From positions 476,501-540,500 of the forward strand of contig JAJOZX010002575.1 in assembly GCA_023014485.1 (NCBI GenBank): a stretch of DNA of 64,000 nt. Reading direction: 5' to 3'. A program made the translations under genes and the position numbers. The stretch is from Bathynomus jamesi (Eukaryota; Arthropoda; Malacostraca; Isopoda; Cirolanidae). Shown piece by piece: positions 33,166 to 43,792 of this stretch (the first letter of the stretch is position 1; each line of letters starts with the position of its first letter). The notes under the pieces are model-generated. The model had not been told where the DNA came from. It saw only the letters and a program-made list of their open reading frames with translations, and searched no databases.

Positions 33166-34100
33166 ATCAGAGAGCCCAGGGAATACGTCCGCTCAGTAAG
33201 GAGTCTGGCTGAGAGATATGCAAGAAGATTGCCAATAGAGCGTCCCTTGCGGAACCCATACTGACGACCTGAAAGAAAATTGCGGGAAGAGAGGTGTTTA
33301 AAAATCTTCCTATTAAGGATAGATTAAAAAGCTTTATAAGGCAAGAAATCAAAGCAATTGGCCGATAGTTGGAGGGTTGAGAGCGGTCACCCCCTCTTTG
33401 GGACAGGCTGAATGAAAGCGAACTTCCAGTAGGAATAGGCTGACCATATTTCCTTGAGACAAAAACGGGACATTGGGATGGCAAAAAAGGGACGGGGGTT
33501 ATGTAATATTCTGTATTCATGAAAAAGTAAGTACATAAACATCTTGAGCTTACAATTATTCTTCAGTGACAGAACCCATACAAAAACCCATACAAAACGG
33601 TACTGTCCCGTTCAAAACGGTACGTATGGTCAGCCTAAGTAGGAAGGAAAAGTACCAGATGAAAGACAAAGACGAAAGAGTTTGTCGAGGCAGGGTGTCA
33701 GTGCAGAAGCACAGTTCTTAAGAGTAACAGAAGGAACCCCATCAGAACCATACGCCTTCCTAGAGTTGAGCCCAGATAGGGCAGAAAGACCATCTTTAGA
33801 AGAGATTCTAATTTCAGACAATTAAGTCAGAGGGAGGAGCAGATGAAGGAACAGCACCAGAATCGTTTATGGTTGAGTTGGAAACGAAAGTTTGAGCGAA
33901 GAGTTCAGCTTTGCAGGAGAACAGACGGCAACTGAGCTGTCGAAATGGAAACGAAAAGGGAAATAAGAAATAGTAAAGTTGTTGGAGAGGTTCTTGGCTA
34001 CATGCCAGAAAGAGCGAGAATAATCGATTTGGATAGGTTTTCACATTTTTGTCGGATGAAAGAATTTTTGGCCAGTCGAAGAACAGATTTTGCACGATTC
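33166..34100 (-). pseudogene. LINE-2, 5' half (linker and N-terminal reverse transcriptase)
   Basis: From right to left it contains KAELFAQTFVSNSTINDSGA (linker), LSALSGLNSRKAYGSDGVPS, FRLCLSSGTFPSY, an interrupting MITE, then RGGDRSQPSNYRPIALISCL and SQPDSLLSGR, where LINE-3 is inserted. The element is 5' truncated near 34100, so no endonuclease is present. Confidence 0.82.
33436..33637. mobile_element. hAT-type MITE, 202 bp, in LINE-2
   Basis: Terminal repeats TAGGCTGACCATA and TATGGTCAGCCTA are flanked by a perfect 8 bp duplication AGTAGGAA (33428-33435 and 33638-33645). An 8 bp duplication is the hAT hallmark. Deleting the MITE and one duplicate rejoins the LINE frame. Confidence 0.95.
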
Positions 34101-34712
34101 CGGGGGGGACTAATTCCCACTTTGATTTTCAGTTACATCAATGTTACTGTACATACAATGAAGCGTCTGAAAACGTGTGATTGATATTTCACATGCGCTG
34201 CTTAATAGATGTCATTTTCAATTATAGCGCGTGTAGTTGAAAACTATGGTTCTATGCTAGTCTAGTGAGTGGGTCTTAAAGTAATAGTAATTAAAGTTGT
34301 TTTGAGTATGTCAGTATTGATTTAAACCATTTTAGTACCTGTCTGTCAAAATTAAAGGGAAAATGTTGTTATTTATTTAAAGATATTTTTATTTAGAGAT
34401 TTACTAATTTAAAGATTTATTATTTTGAAGTTTTATTTCTTTTAAAGATTAGTAAGGTGATAGTTTAAATTGGCCTCTTGAAGTACCTACGTATCAATTT
34501 GAAGAACTTTCATTTATAAGAGTAAAATTGAGTTTATCGTGTCCATGTCTGTTGATGATGCAATTAATTTATTATATTTAGTGTTGTACTACATTTATAT
34601 GAGTGTGTTGGGGTATTCCACTCTAATTTCTTTATTGTTGATTGCTAGTTGTTAATAAATTTAAAGTAAATGCCCTTAAATTATTTTCCTGTATAATAAC
34701 TTACTGGTGTGG
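34101..34712. other. AT-rich DNA, nothing recognised
   Basis: No supported gene, terminal repeat or array. Confidence 0.5.
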
Positions 34713-35159
34713 TAGGGTATCCATACGTCCCTGTTTTCTATATTTTAAATGTTATAATTATATACTATGCGAATGTGAAACTATAAGGTGCGTATAATTA
34801 TATTTAGTATTCATTTACTCTGTTAAAAAGTGTTTTCAAAATAAGTCTATAGTAGGGTTGCCATATTTGAACTTTCAAAAAGGAGGACACTCCGGAGATG
34901 GGGGGGGGGTGTATTTGTATCAGTATCTACCAACTCACGTTGTATTAATGTGTTATATGTACTGCGTACTACATGTCGTCTATACTGAGTATCTATAAAT
35001 AAGAACAAGTGTTATGGCCTCAAAAATCAATGTTATAAATATTCAACTTTCCCGGATATGTCCGGGAAAAACCAGACGTATGGTAACCCTAGTCTATAGG
35101 CTGTAGGGCATAGATCCGCCCCTGTCCCAGTTTTTCCAAGCACAAATCTGGACACCCTA
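34713..35159. mobile_element. hAT-type MITE (outer), interrupted by a second MITE
   Basis: Ends TAGGGTATCCATA and TCTGGACACCCTA are flanked by TGGTGTGG (34705-34712) and TGGTATGG (35160-35167), an 8 bp duplication with one mismatch. Without the inner insertion it would be about 200 bp, the size of the MITE at 33436. Confidence 0.88.
34853..35091. mobile_element. hAT-type MITE (inner), 239 bp
   Basis: Ends TAGGGTTGCCATATTTGA and CGTATGGTAACCCTA, with perfect 8 bp duplicates GTCTATAG at 34845-34852 and 35092-35099. It is inserted within the outer MITE and contains the short inverse pair TCCGGG/CCCGGA near its right end. Confidence 0.95.
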
Positions 35160-35195
35160 TGGTATGGTAATTTGCACTTTCTCTTCTTGTTTCAG

Positions 35196-36596
35196 ATGGC
35201 AAGAATGACGGATATAAAATCGAAATGGAGAAAGCTGGAGCATGGAGCATAAATGTGTATCATTTGCAGCAAGAAATCGGCCCTATCTGAGCTGAACAGA
35301 CTAAATGATAATGAACGTTCCAATATACTATCACTAGGCACACAGATCAGGCTTTACTCACAAACAATCATTGACTAAATTTTAGAGCAGTACAACAGTT
35401 CTTCGGCAAATGTGTCACACCCTGCGCCCAATCGATTGTCAAGAGAAGAACTTTCATCTGACCAGGGAAGAGTGTACAAGAAGAAATGCATCTTTTGTGT
35501 GCGGGTGACCAAGCATTCCAAGGGAACACACTGTTCAGCTTCGGGAAGACGAAATGATGCGGAAAGTTGCAACAGCCCGCAGGGACGAAAGAGTGTTGGT
35601 TTTGACTGCACGAGACATTGTTGCAGCCGAAGCTCACTACCACAGATCCTGCTATCGAAATTAGACGCGGTCTCAGAAAATGGAACAAACACAGCCATAA
35701 CCAAATGAACAAGACATTCAATGCAAATGTGAGAGAAGTCTTCACTACGATCCTTGTTCGAATACATGCGGAACGATTTATTTTCAAATCTGAGGATTAT
35801 TCCACTGATTGATATCACATTCAATCTTGTGTCATAAGCGAGGTCAGCGACTCCACCAAGAAGAATTTTCGGCAGAAATTAGAGACAGACAGAGTTCGGT
35901 GATTCACTGATTTACTTCACTGAGAATTGTCACGTGTATTTGATTACAATCTAACAAAAGAAGTATTAGTTGCAAAGTGTATACGTGCGAAACCAAAGCT
36001 GGAAACATTTGAAAAGCCAACAACGACATCATTGTCCAAGCAGCCACGTCACTGCAAGACCAGATCAAAGGAAATTGGCTCCTTCAGCCAGCGGAGCCCA
36101 CCTTAGATTGTGTGAATGTTCCGCCGTCTGTACCTATTATTTCTGCGGGTGTTACTCGATGAAAGTGAGAAGGCTTTGCTCGCGTCAACAGGTTGGAATG
36201 GTCGACAGCCCAGTATGATATCACTGCAGCCAGTGTCGGTGCCGTGAAAACATCGAAACATGTCTTGCTTCCGTAGGTTATTAAAACAGTAATGTTAAGA
36301 TGATCAAAATTTTCAGTCGACTTGGTCATGTGTGTTCTTACACGTCTCTGGAAAAAATTGAGACAGCACTGTGCATTGACAAAATAGCAAGTGTTGATAG
36401 TGATGATATGCCACTTCCTTCAAATGTGCATCACACCGTCCCAACAGTGCTAGCGTTCGACAACATCGACAGGCAAGAGGAATCGATGAGTGGAAGAACA
36501 TCACATCCAGTCAACGGAATCATTGTTCAACCAAAGTCGTTGTCGTGTGTGCCGCCACAGCCAACCTCTCTTGTTGCTAAAACAGTCAAGAAGTGA
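35196..36596 (+). pseudogene. Pseudogene of an unnamed repetitive-protein family
   Basis: The exon begins right after a good 3' splice site (pyrimidine tract and TTTCAG, 35175-35195). Readable blocks in order are CIICSKKSALSELNRLNDNE, TVQLREDEMMRKVATARRDE, VLTARDIVAAEAHYHRSCYR, MIKIFSRLGHVCSYTSLE and TVLAFDNIDRQEESMSG...VNGIIVQPKS. I recall such proteins as multi-copy and uncharacterised in arthropods and other invertebrates; no function is assigned. Stops and shifts between every block make this copy dead. The nested MITEs sit in the presumed upstream intron. Confidence 0.6.
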
Positions 36597-36636
36597 CTCC
36601 ATCCAATCATCCGACAAATTGGTTTCACTATATATA

Positions 36637-36772
36637 TATATATATATATATATGGGAATGAACTCAGAATGGTCCCCTGAGTTTTTTATGATACACACAG
36701 ACAGTGCATGGAACAAGGAACTCTTCTGGGATAATTAAATCCACTATAGTCCGAATAAGTAATGTGTGTATC

Positions 36773-36805
<33 letters not shown>

Positions 36806-36860
36806 ATATATAATATATATATATATATACACACACATATACATACAGTATATATATAGA
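36637..36860. repeat. Dispersed repeat copy between (TA)n tracts
   Basis: 36652-36766 matches the reverse complement of the right arm of the 1892-2362 palindrome, from GGGAATGAACTCAGAATGGT to CTATAGTCCGAATAAGTAAT. TA tracts of about 20-60 bp flank both sides. Confidence 0.9.
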
Positions 36861-37647
36861 AAAGAGAACGCCCGCCTGCAGTCACACCAGCTGATTCGTC
36901 TGGAACTTTTGAAGATGCAACTTCAAAAGCACAGCGGAGCAATCGCTGACTCGTTTGCTGGACCTGTCTAATTAGAAAGTCAGTTCGTGGATAGGGTTCA
37001 ACATCATGACAAGGCGCCATATTTTGGTGAAGGAAGATACTGTGGGCTACTTGCCTACTATTAATGCCTACTATTATCTGAGTAATCGGACGTAATATAT
37101 AAATCTTCGGTACGGTGGCTCTGGCAGGCTACGGAGAAATGATGCAACGACGAAATGATGACTTCTTGTGTATAATAAATAAATAAAAAATTCCTTACAA
37201 AAATTCATGGCGTAGATTAGATTAGTAGTTTAGTATTCATGCTATCCTTTATTTTATGCTGTCTTCTAATGCATAACTGAGTACACGAGATAAGTGTACG
37301 CATAGTGTGAATGAACTCTGAAGCTATTCTTTTCATTTTACTTTTCCTACTTTCCTATAAATCTTGTTTCACCACTATTTTCTGTCAGCAGTGGCTGGCG
37401 GAGGAGGGAGAGAGCCTTGTCTGTTCTATACTTTACCATTACTACTAAACAAATGTGAAAGCGTTACACGTCTATAAGTACAAGCAAGAGATCATGGTGA
37501 CCCCAGCCTCATCAGCATCATTATTAACAGTCAATTATAACTATTATCAATTACCGTAACCATTATTATCATCATTATAGATAGATCGTTTATTAGGATA
37601 CCTGGAAAAGAGGTATATATTACATGCTGGCCAGTTAACATATGGTA
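36861..37647. other. No clear gene
   Basis: Plus-strand AVTPADSSGTFEDATSKAQR near 36870-36930 may be a further fragment of the pseudogene at 35196-36596. The remainder is AT-rich with no supported feature. Confidence 0.4.
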
Positions 37648-38107
37648 TGTACAATAATTTAGGGTGGATCGATTTTACATTTTTTTCGATTTCCATATTC
37701 TAATAGAGACAAAAATTTGCGCATGCATGAGAAAATAGCCTCTGTAAAATCTTAGCTTAATAGGTAATCATCTTCTGCCCCCGGCAGAGCGATGAAAATC
37801 ATATTTTAGTAGTCAAAAACGTATTTTTCTTATAATTTTTAAAATATTTCAATATGCATCAAAATTATTCCTAATAACTATAAAGTCGATGAAAAAGACC
37901 TCATATGATCGTTTTTCCAAGTGCGTTGTCCTACGTTAATATCTTTTGCCCCCGGCAACAACGTCAAATGTTGAAAAAATAGGTAATTTATATACATATT
38001 TTCAGATCGGCTCTTTGTCTTAAATAATGCATTTATATTTTCCCATAGCATTTATATCGTTGCTTAGGCATGAAATAACACACACGCAAAATTTTATGAC
38101 TCTAGAG
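37648..38107. repeat. Left terminal inverted repeat
   Basis: Contains two copies of a subterminal motif, ATCTTCTGCCCCCGGCA (37768) and ATCTTTTGCCCCCGGCA (37941). A weaker third copy (ATCTTCTGTCCCCGA, 38112) lies just inside the repeat boundary, all about 170 bp apart. Confidence 0.88.
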
Positions 38108-38309
38108 TAATATCTTCTGTCCCCGAGAAAAGTCTAAATGTGGATTATAATTACGTTAATGCGATGTTATAAGTACGATAAGTACTAAGTACAGTCCTCG
38201 CTTGCTAATTTTATAAAATTAGCAACCCAGAACTCACCACGAGGAGGTGGCTGTACGTCGAGTTCCACCCTATCCAGCCCCAACCACCCTTCCTTTGGCT
38301 GCATGTCGA

Positions 38310-40540
38310 TTTACATACGGTAATCTTTCTTAGAATCAAATCGTGGAATTTTTGTTCGGGACTGAAGACGGGAGCGGATGAATCCGTCCCTCTCTTCTAT
38401 TCCACTTACACTGGCAGAGGCTTCGGTTACTAATTTGATGAGTCTCTCGACCGCTTGAGTATGACAAGGGAATAGTGGGATCAGTCCATCAGGCTGGTCT
38501 CCCGTCTCAACAAACTCTTTTATTCGGGTATCAGGTATTGTTTTTGTAACGGGGGTTCGGTCACCTCAGCCGTTTGCCAGTTGATCATTTCGTAATAGTT
38601 TTGACTATCGTAGAGCAGCTCAGGCATGGCGAAGGCTCGAATTTCCCCCGCTGGTGATTGTTTTGATCGTGCTTTTAATATTCTTCTCCATCCCAATTCT
38701 CTTATGTGTTGCTCATCGGCATGTAGCATGGAGATCAAAATATTTTCTGGGTGAGCAAAGAAAGAATTTCTACGGAGGACTTTGTTGGCGATTGTCTTAG
38801 ATCTTTGAGGCATGGTCTGAGAGAGACGCATCATTTCGAAAAATATTTTGCGCCCTCAGTGAAACTGGAGTTTTTCTTTATCTTAAACCAAATTGGTGCG
38901 TAAACTGTCATAATGAATCGCACAATTTCGTTGAAGGTGCTGGAGGGTTCACTGGTTGAAACATAGAGGCGCAGAAATCTATTTGCTGTTGTCAGCCACC
39001 TGGAATGCGCCATCTTACCTGGATTTCGAGCCGCGAGAGCTGAAGAGCAGCTACCGCTCGACACTGCTCTGTAGATGCCTAACAAATATTTTTGGTCAGT
39101 GCTCAACTCGGCATCATCTATGTCAATGTCGGGAGATGGAATGGCATCGAATTCTGTAATTGGAAGTTTTTCGCAGTCGTTCAGTTGTTTTCCAACTGGT
39201 CCAGTAAAGCCCATTGGCCAAGTTTTTTGCCGTCCAAGTCTTGAATGAGGTGTCGCAGTGATAATTCATTACCGTGTAATAGGCATATGATCCACTGAAC
39301 TGGCCTTTGTAGTTTCATTTCAATCATACGAATGGCTCCACCCTTTCGAGCCGTGTTCACTGCGGTACCATCACAGCCGATAGCCACAATGTCGTCCGTG
39401 CTAATATTGTTAGTCTCTAGAAAGTTGATGATACCTGATGTTATTGCAGTGGCAGAACCTGATGCAGGAGTGAGATGCCCATGTACTGGGATTCTGGTTC
39501 TTGAACTAAAACTATATGCTCTTCTACCACAGTCCTTCTGTGCTTCACATTGTCTATTTCTTCTTGTGTCATTGTTTTATCTTTACGTCCGTCAAAGAAA
39601 ATGCCCTGTAATGGTAGCGTGATCTTGTCATCTTGCTGATGCTCAGAACGAACTCTTTTTCTGGCTCTTCTTATCTTATTTCGATCAATCACTGAACTGA
39701 CATCATCTTCTCGTATCCAGCCAACATCCTCTAACAACGAAGAAGCAATAATGAAGCAGCTCTGTCTGAGACGCCCGTACGATCACAAACTTCAGCAAGT
39801 ACCTGGAGTTTCATTCGTGTTTTTCCTTCATGTCATGTTTATCTCTCGGTGTTAGTTCATACGATGACGATGATTCTATAGATGTATCCTCGGTTTCACT
39901 AGAGGCTGACGAAGAAGGTTGTTCTTGAGAATTTTCTTGTCGTTTACTAGTCGACGGCTCTTGATGTTCTGCTATTCATTCTTGTTTCAATATCGCCAAT
40001 CTTCTTGCAAGAGTCATCTCGTTTTTTTTGTTGTTTCAACATCCAAAGTTCCTATTGCCATTTTGCGATCACTTCTTTGGTCGAGTAAAAACTGTTGCTC
40101 TTTCAGTGGTACTCGTCGTTCACGAGGGCAGCTGCATTTTGTCAAATCAGGGCATTTACAAGCCGATATGCCAAATAAGGTGGTCTTAGTTGATTTCTTG
40201 AAGGCCTCAAGATTTTTCTGTAACGATTCGTTCTTCTTTTTCGCGTTCAGTGATTTGATGATGTTAGCCATTTTATCACGATAACTTTTCAACATTTGAT
40301 TTATCCGTGCTGTCGAAACTGTTGGAATGGAAGCTAATTTCCACAAGTATTCCAGTCTCTCCGTGACCACAGCGGCATGTCTTTGAATGGAGGTTCCTTC
40401 TTTGATGATCTCAACTCAGTTCTCACATGATGGTAGTATTGCATCACATCGTCACATGTGGGAAAACATCGCAAATTCAAATCTTTCCCAGCACCAAATA
40501 TTGGACACGTAACCGATCTTCTAGTTGTAGCGGTAGCCAT
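38310..40540 (-). pseudogene. Unclassified transposase-like protein, about six frame breaks
   Basis: From an ATG at 40540: TCPIFGAGKDLNLRCFPTCD and PLWSRRDWNTCGN, then in other frames VTERLEYLWKLASIPTV...YRDKMANIIKSLN, a Cys-rich CKCPDLTKCSCPRERRVP, a Ser-rich acidic stretch, QEEIDNVKHRRTVVEEHI, MAIGCDGTAVNTARKGGAIR, RNPGKMAHSRWLTTANRFLR, and finally AFFAHPENILISMLHADEQH-like and PCHTQAVERLIKLVTEAS blocks ending near 38310. The DGT and HSRWLTTANR blocks look enzymatic, and the position inside long inverted repeats argues for a transposase. I do not know a named family, and catalytic acids cannot be assigned. Confidence 0.6.
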
Positions 40541-40668
40541 CCTGTAAAGATTAAAGAATAATGTATTGTTCTGTTACGCAATAAAATCGAAAAAAACAGA
40601 GTTATGAGAAAAACAAACAAGGATATGAGCAGAGAGATTGAGCACACTGAGGACTCTGAGTGAGGAGC

Positions 40669-40670
<2 letters not shown>

Positions 40671-40697
<27 letters not shown>
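40671..40697. repeat. (CA)n microsatellite
   Basis: Short CA run upstream of the transposase-like gene, flanked by a duplicated CACTGAGGACTC word. Confidence 0.9.
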
Positions 40698-40699
<2 letters not shown>

Positions 40700-40841
40700 A
40701 GGACTCGAGGAGCCAGCTGCAAAATACACACCTGCCTTCGACGCTGTCAAAAAGCAACTGAGGGAACTACGCAGTGCGTACTGGCGCGTCAGTGGCAGCT
40801 GCTGCTGGCAGCACTCACCAGAGATGACCTTTAAACCCTAG

Positions 40842-41299
40842 CCTAGAGTCATAAAATTTTGCGTGTGTGTTATTTCATGCCTAAGCAACGATATAAATGC
40901 TATGGGAAATATATAAATGCATTATTTAAGACAAAGAGCCGATCTGAAAATATGTATATAAATTACCTATTTTTTCAACGTTTGACGTTGTTGCCGGGGG
41001 CAAAAGATATTAACGTAGGACAACGCGCTTGGAAAAACGATCATATGAGGTCTTTTTCATCGACTTTATAGTTATTAGGAATAATTTTGATGCATATTGA
41101 AATATTTTAAAAATTATAAGAAAAATACGTTTTTGACTACTAAAATATGATTTTCATCGCTCTGCCGGGGGCAGAAGATGATTACCTATTAAGCTAAGAT
41201 TTTGCAGAGGCTATTTTCTCATGCATGCGCAAGTTTTTGTCTCTATTAGAATATGGAAATCGAAACAAATGTAAAATCGATCCACCCTAAATTTGTACA
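40842..41299. repeat. Right terminal inverted repeat
   Basis: Mirror of 37648-38107, with the inverse subterminal motifs TGCCGGGGGCAAAAGAT (about 40992) and TGCCGGGGGCAGAAGAT (about 41163). Confidence 0.88.
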
Positions 41300-41937
41300 T
41301 ACAAAAGAAAATGACCAATATCATATTTCATTCCAATTGTGCACAGCTACTTACACCAAATTAAATTAAATTTTTGAAAGCAGAAATCACTACGGACGTA
41401 TTTCTGAATCACTAAAAAATTTCGTAACTCTATGATAATTGACATACTTTGATATCAAATATTTTGAGAACCGTAACTCTGTTTTCAATCGCATTTTTTC
41501 GTCAAGAGGATCAAAACGAGGAGCAGGTTGATAGGGTTATCTCCATTAGTTACAAATTAGCATTTTACCGTAAATGACTGAAGTGTGCTATCTTTAAGCT
41601 CTTTGAGAGACCCCTAGGCTAATTTAAATTTTGATGAAAATGGTACCAAAAGACTTCACTTGGACCAAATAATGGTAAAAACCACAGTATGCTACATTTT
41701 TCAAACATTTCCTAATTTTGAACACCCCCAAATGTATGCGAAGTGAGGAATAGAGGGAGAAGTACAGTATGTGTTTGAGAGGATGCTGAACTGCTCACAC
41801 GGTAGATGAGACACGGAAAAAAGACCAACTAAAAAGGACAGTGACAGGAGAAGCGGGAGTTCCACATTCCCTCTCCTGCCTAAGGTTTCCCCCGAGTACT
41901 GTACTTCCCTGGTCGATTGGTGTCTACAGTTTCCTCC

Positions 41938-41976
<39 letters not shown>

Positions 41977-42643
41977 AAATTTTAAATCAGTGTGGAAAAG
42001 TGATCGTGAAGGTTACGAGGCTTTTGAGATTCAAAGTTAACTTTAGTGATTGATGTCAAAACATAAATGAAAATCTTTTCTACTTCGTCAATTCCCTTAT
42101 GACATTTTATCTATATCGAAAATTCTCTTTTCAAATAAAATATGTACCAGTTTACATTAACTTAATTTATTCCAGTGATCCATTTCTCTCTACAGCATAT
42201 CGAGATAGAGAAATATATATGTGTGTGTGTGTGTGTGCTCGCGCACGTATGCAACTAGCCATAAGTGTGGTCGAGTGTGTGACAATTCACAGATGTAGTG
42301 GGGTAATTTATTTTTTTGAGGCAACACTTGTGATACCTGGAAACATTAACAACTATATAAAAATCAAGAAATATTTTTATTGTTGGAAAAGAATGTTTGC
42401 CCTGATTAGGTTAGGTTTAGCTAGGTTAGGTTAGTTAAGGTTTGGTGATACTAGATTAACGAGTCATTAGTTAACGGATTGGAAGAAAACACCCTCCGAG
42501 CCCTCAAGTGTGTCCGAAACAGTAATCACGCCTTTCCCGCATCGATGGCACTAAGGTTAGGTTAGATTAAATTAGATTTAGTTTGGTTTAATTTAGATAT
42601 ATGGATTAAAAAAAGTCGGTACATTGCTCATACGGAGATCCGC

Positions 42644-42687
<44 letters not shown>

Positions 42688-42992
42688 TCATTGGAAGTAG
42701 CTAAAATTAAGATGGCTTGTACAATAATTCACGAATACATAGAGAAAGGTAGGGGAGAGTGGGATAAAACCGGGTGGTAGGGTAAAACAGGCCGCCCGTC
42801 TTTTCTGCTCAGGTGGTGCGTCTATGTAGTTGTGAATGCAGTTACTAATTCCTGAATAATGTGTTGTAGGTATGAAGGTGCAACCTGGGCAATTGAAACG
42901 TTTTTGTGTGTGCGGCAGAAAATCTATAATTTTTTTGAGTGCTGTAACATAGTTCTTTGTAAAAATTAGCACCATATATATATATACACACA

Positions 42993-43021
<29 letters not shown>
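41300..43021. other. AT-rich DNA with microsatellites, no gene
   Basis: (TA)n at 41942-41971, (GT)n at 42215-42238 and 42648-42686, and TA tracts at 42970-43030. A degenerate TTAGG-rich stretch lies at 42405-42450 with a weaker one at 42555-42600. No protein-coding support. Confidence 0.6.
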
Positions 43022-43032
<11 letters not shown>

Positions 43033-43160
43033 TACAACTCTGAGTGGTCCCTTGAGGAACGTTACACACAGACCGAGTATAGAACAAGAAACTCTTCTGG
43101 GAAAATTAAATCCACTCTGGTCCAAATAAGTAATAGTAAATGTCAGTAGTATGGCCACAA
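43022..43160. repeat. Third copy of the dispersed 36.7 kb repeat
   Basis: Diverged match to 36652-36766 (ACAACTCTGAGTGGTCCCTT ... AACTCTTCTGGGAAAATTAA), again abutting a (TA)n tract on its left. Confidence 0.8.
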
Positions 43161-43295
43161 AATGGTAGAGTGTAAATCAATTGCAATGTTGATCAAATGT
43201 TGCAAGGTGCCAATCCCCTTTCCCTCTCCCCAGTGCCAACACCCCTAGGGTGCGCAAAAAAAGGGAGGACTCCTTGCTGGGGGAGTCCGCCTAAC

Positions 43296-43296
43296 C

Positions 43297-43348
<52 letters not shown>
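43296..43348. repeat. (GA)n microsatellite
   Basis: Uninterrupted GA run. (CA)n-(TA)n-(CA)n tracts follow at 43517-43612. Confidence 0.95.
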
Positions 43349-43349
<1 letters not shown>

Positions 43350-43533
43350 GAGACTATCCATTCATCTGGACATTCAGATGCATAATAACGCTCTCGGCTT
43401 CAGCACCGGGCTTAGAAGTGTCTTTCAGCCAGTTGGCGTAGAAGCCAGTGCCTCCAGGCAATATCAACCAGTTGACAAGATGTTTATATCGTTTGAACAG
43501 CCATTTGCTCTAAAAGCACACACACACACACAC

Positions 43534-43574
<41 letters not shown>

Positions 43575-43579
43575 TATTA

Positions 43580-43612
<33 letters not shown>

Positions 43613-43614
<2 letters not shown>

Positions 43615-43792
43615 AACTATATATACACGTTCAAAGATCTTCAATTCCCTCCGTCATCAATCGTTCATTCAACTATATATACGTTTATAGATCTTCAAAC
43701 TCGGAAACACAATTCCTTCCGTCATCAACCGTTTACACCATATATACGTTCATAGATCTTCAAACTCGGAAACAGCGCCCTCCGTCATCTGT
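43613..43792. repeat. ~62 bp minisatellite, left part
   Basis: Three units carrying AACTATATATACGTTCATAG and CTCCGTCATC. The array resumes at 46204 on the far side of the LINE. Confidence 0.88.

Larger units (their letters stand above)
37648..41299 (-). mobile_element. DNA transposon with ~450 bp terminal inverted repeats
   Basis: 37648 to about 38107 is the reverse complement of about 40842-41299, nearly base for base. The ends are TGTACA...AATTTAGGGTGG and its inverse. TA on both sides (37646-37647, 41300-41301) is a possible target duplication, though the boundary could be a few bases different. A broken transposase-like gene fills the interior on the minus strand. I cannot place the superfamily with confidence. 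Confidence 0.85.

Noticed and set aside
35368..35824. Minus-strand frames of 139 and 149 codons
   Set aside because: Antisense to the pseudogene whose plus-strand blocks (EAHYHRSCYR) are recognisable.
39919..40284. 121-codon plus-strand frame
   Set aside because: Antisense to the Cys-rich part of the transposase-like gene.
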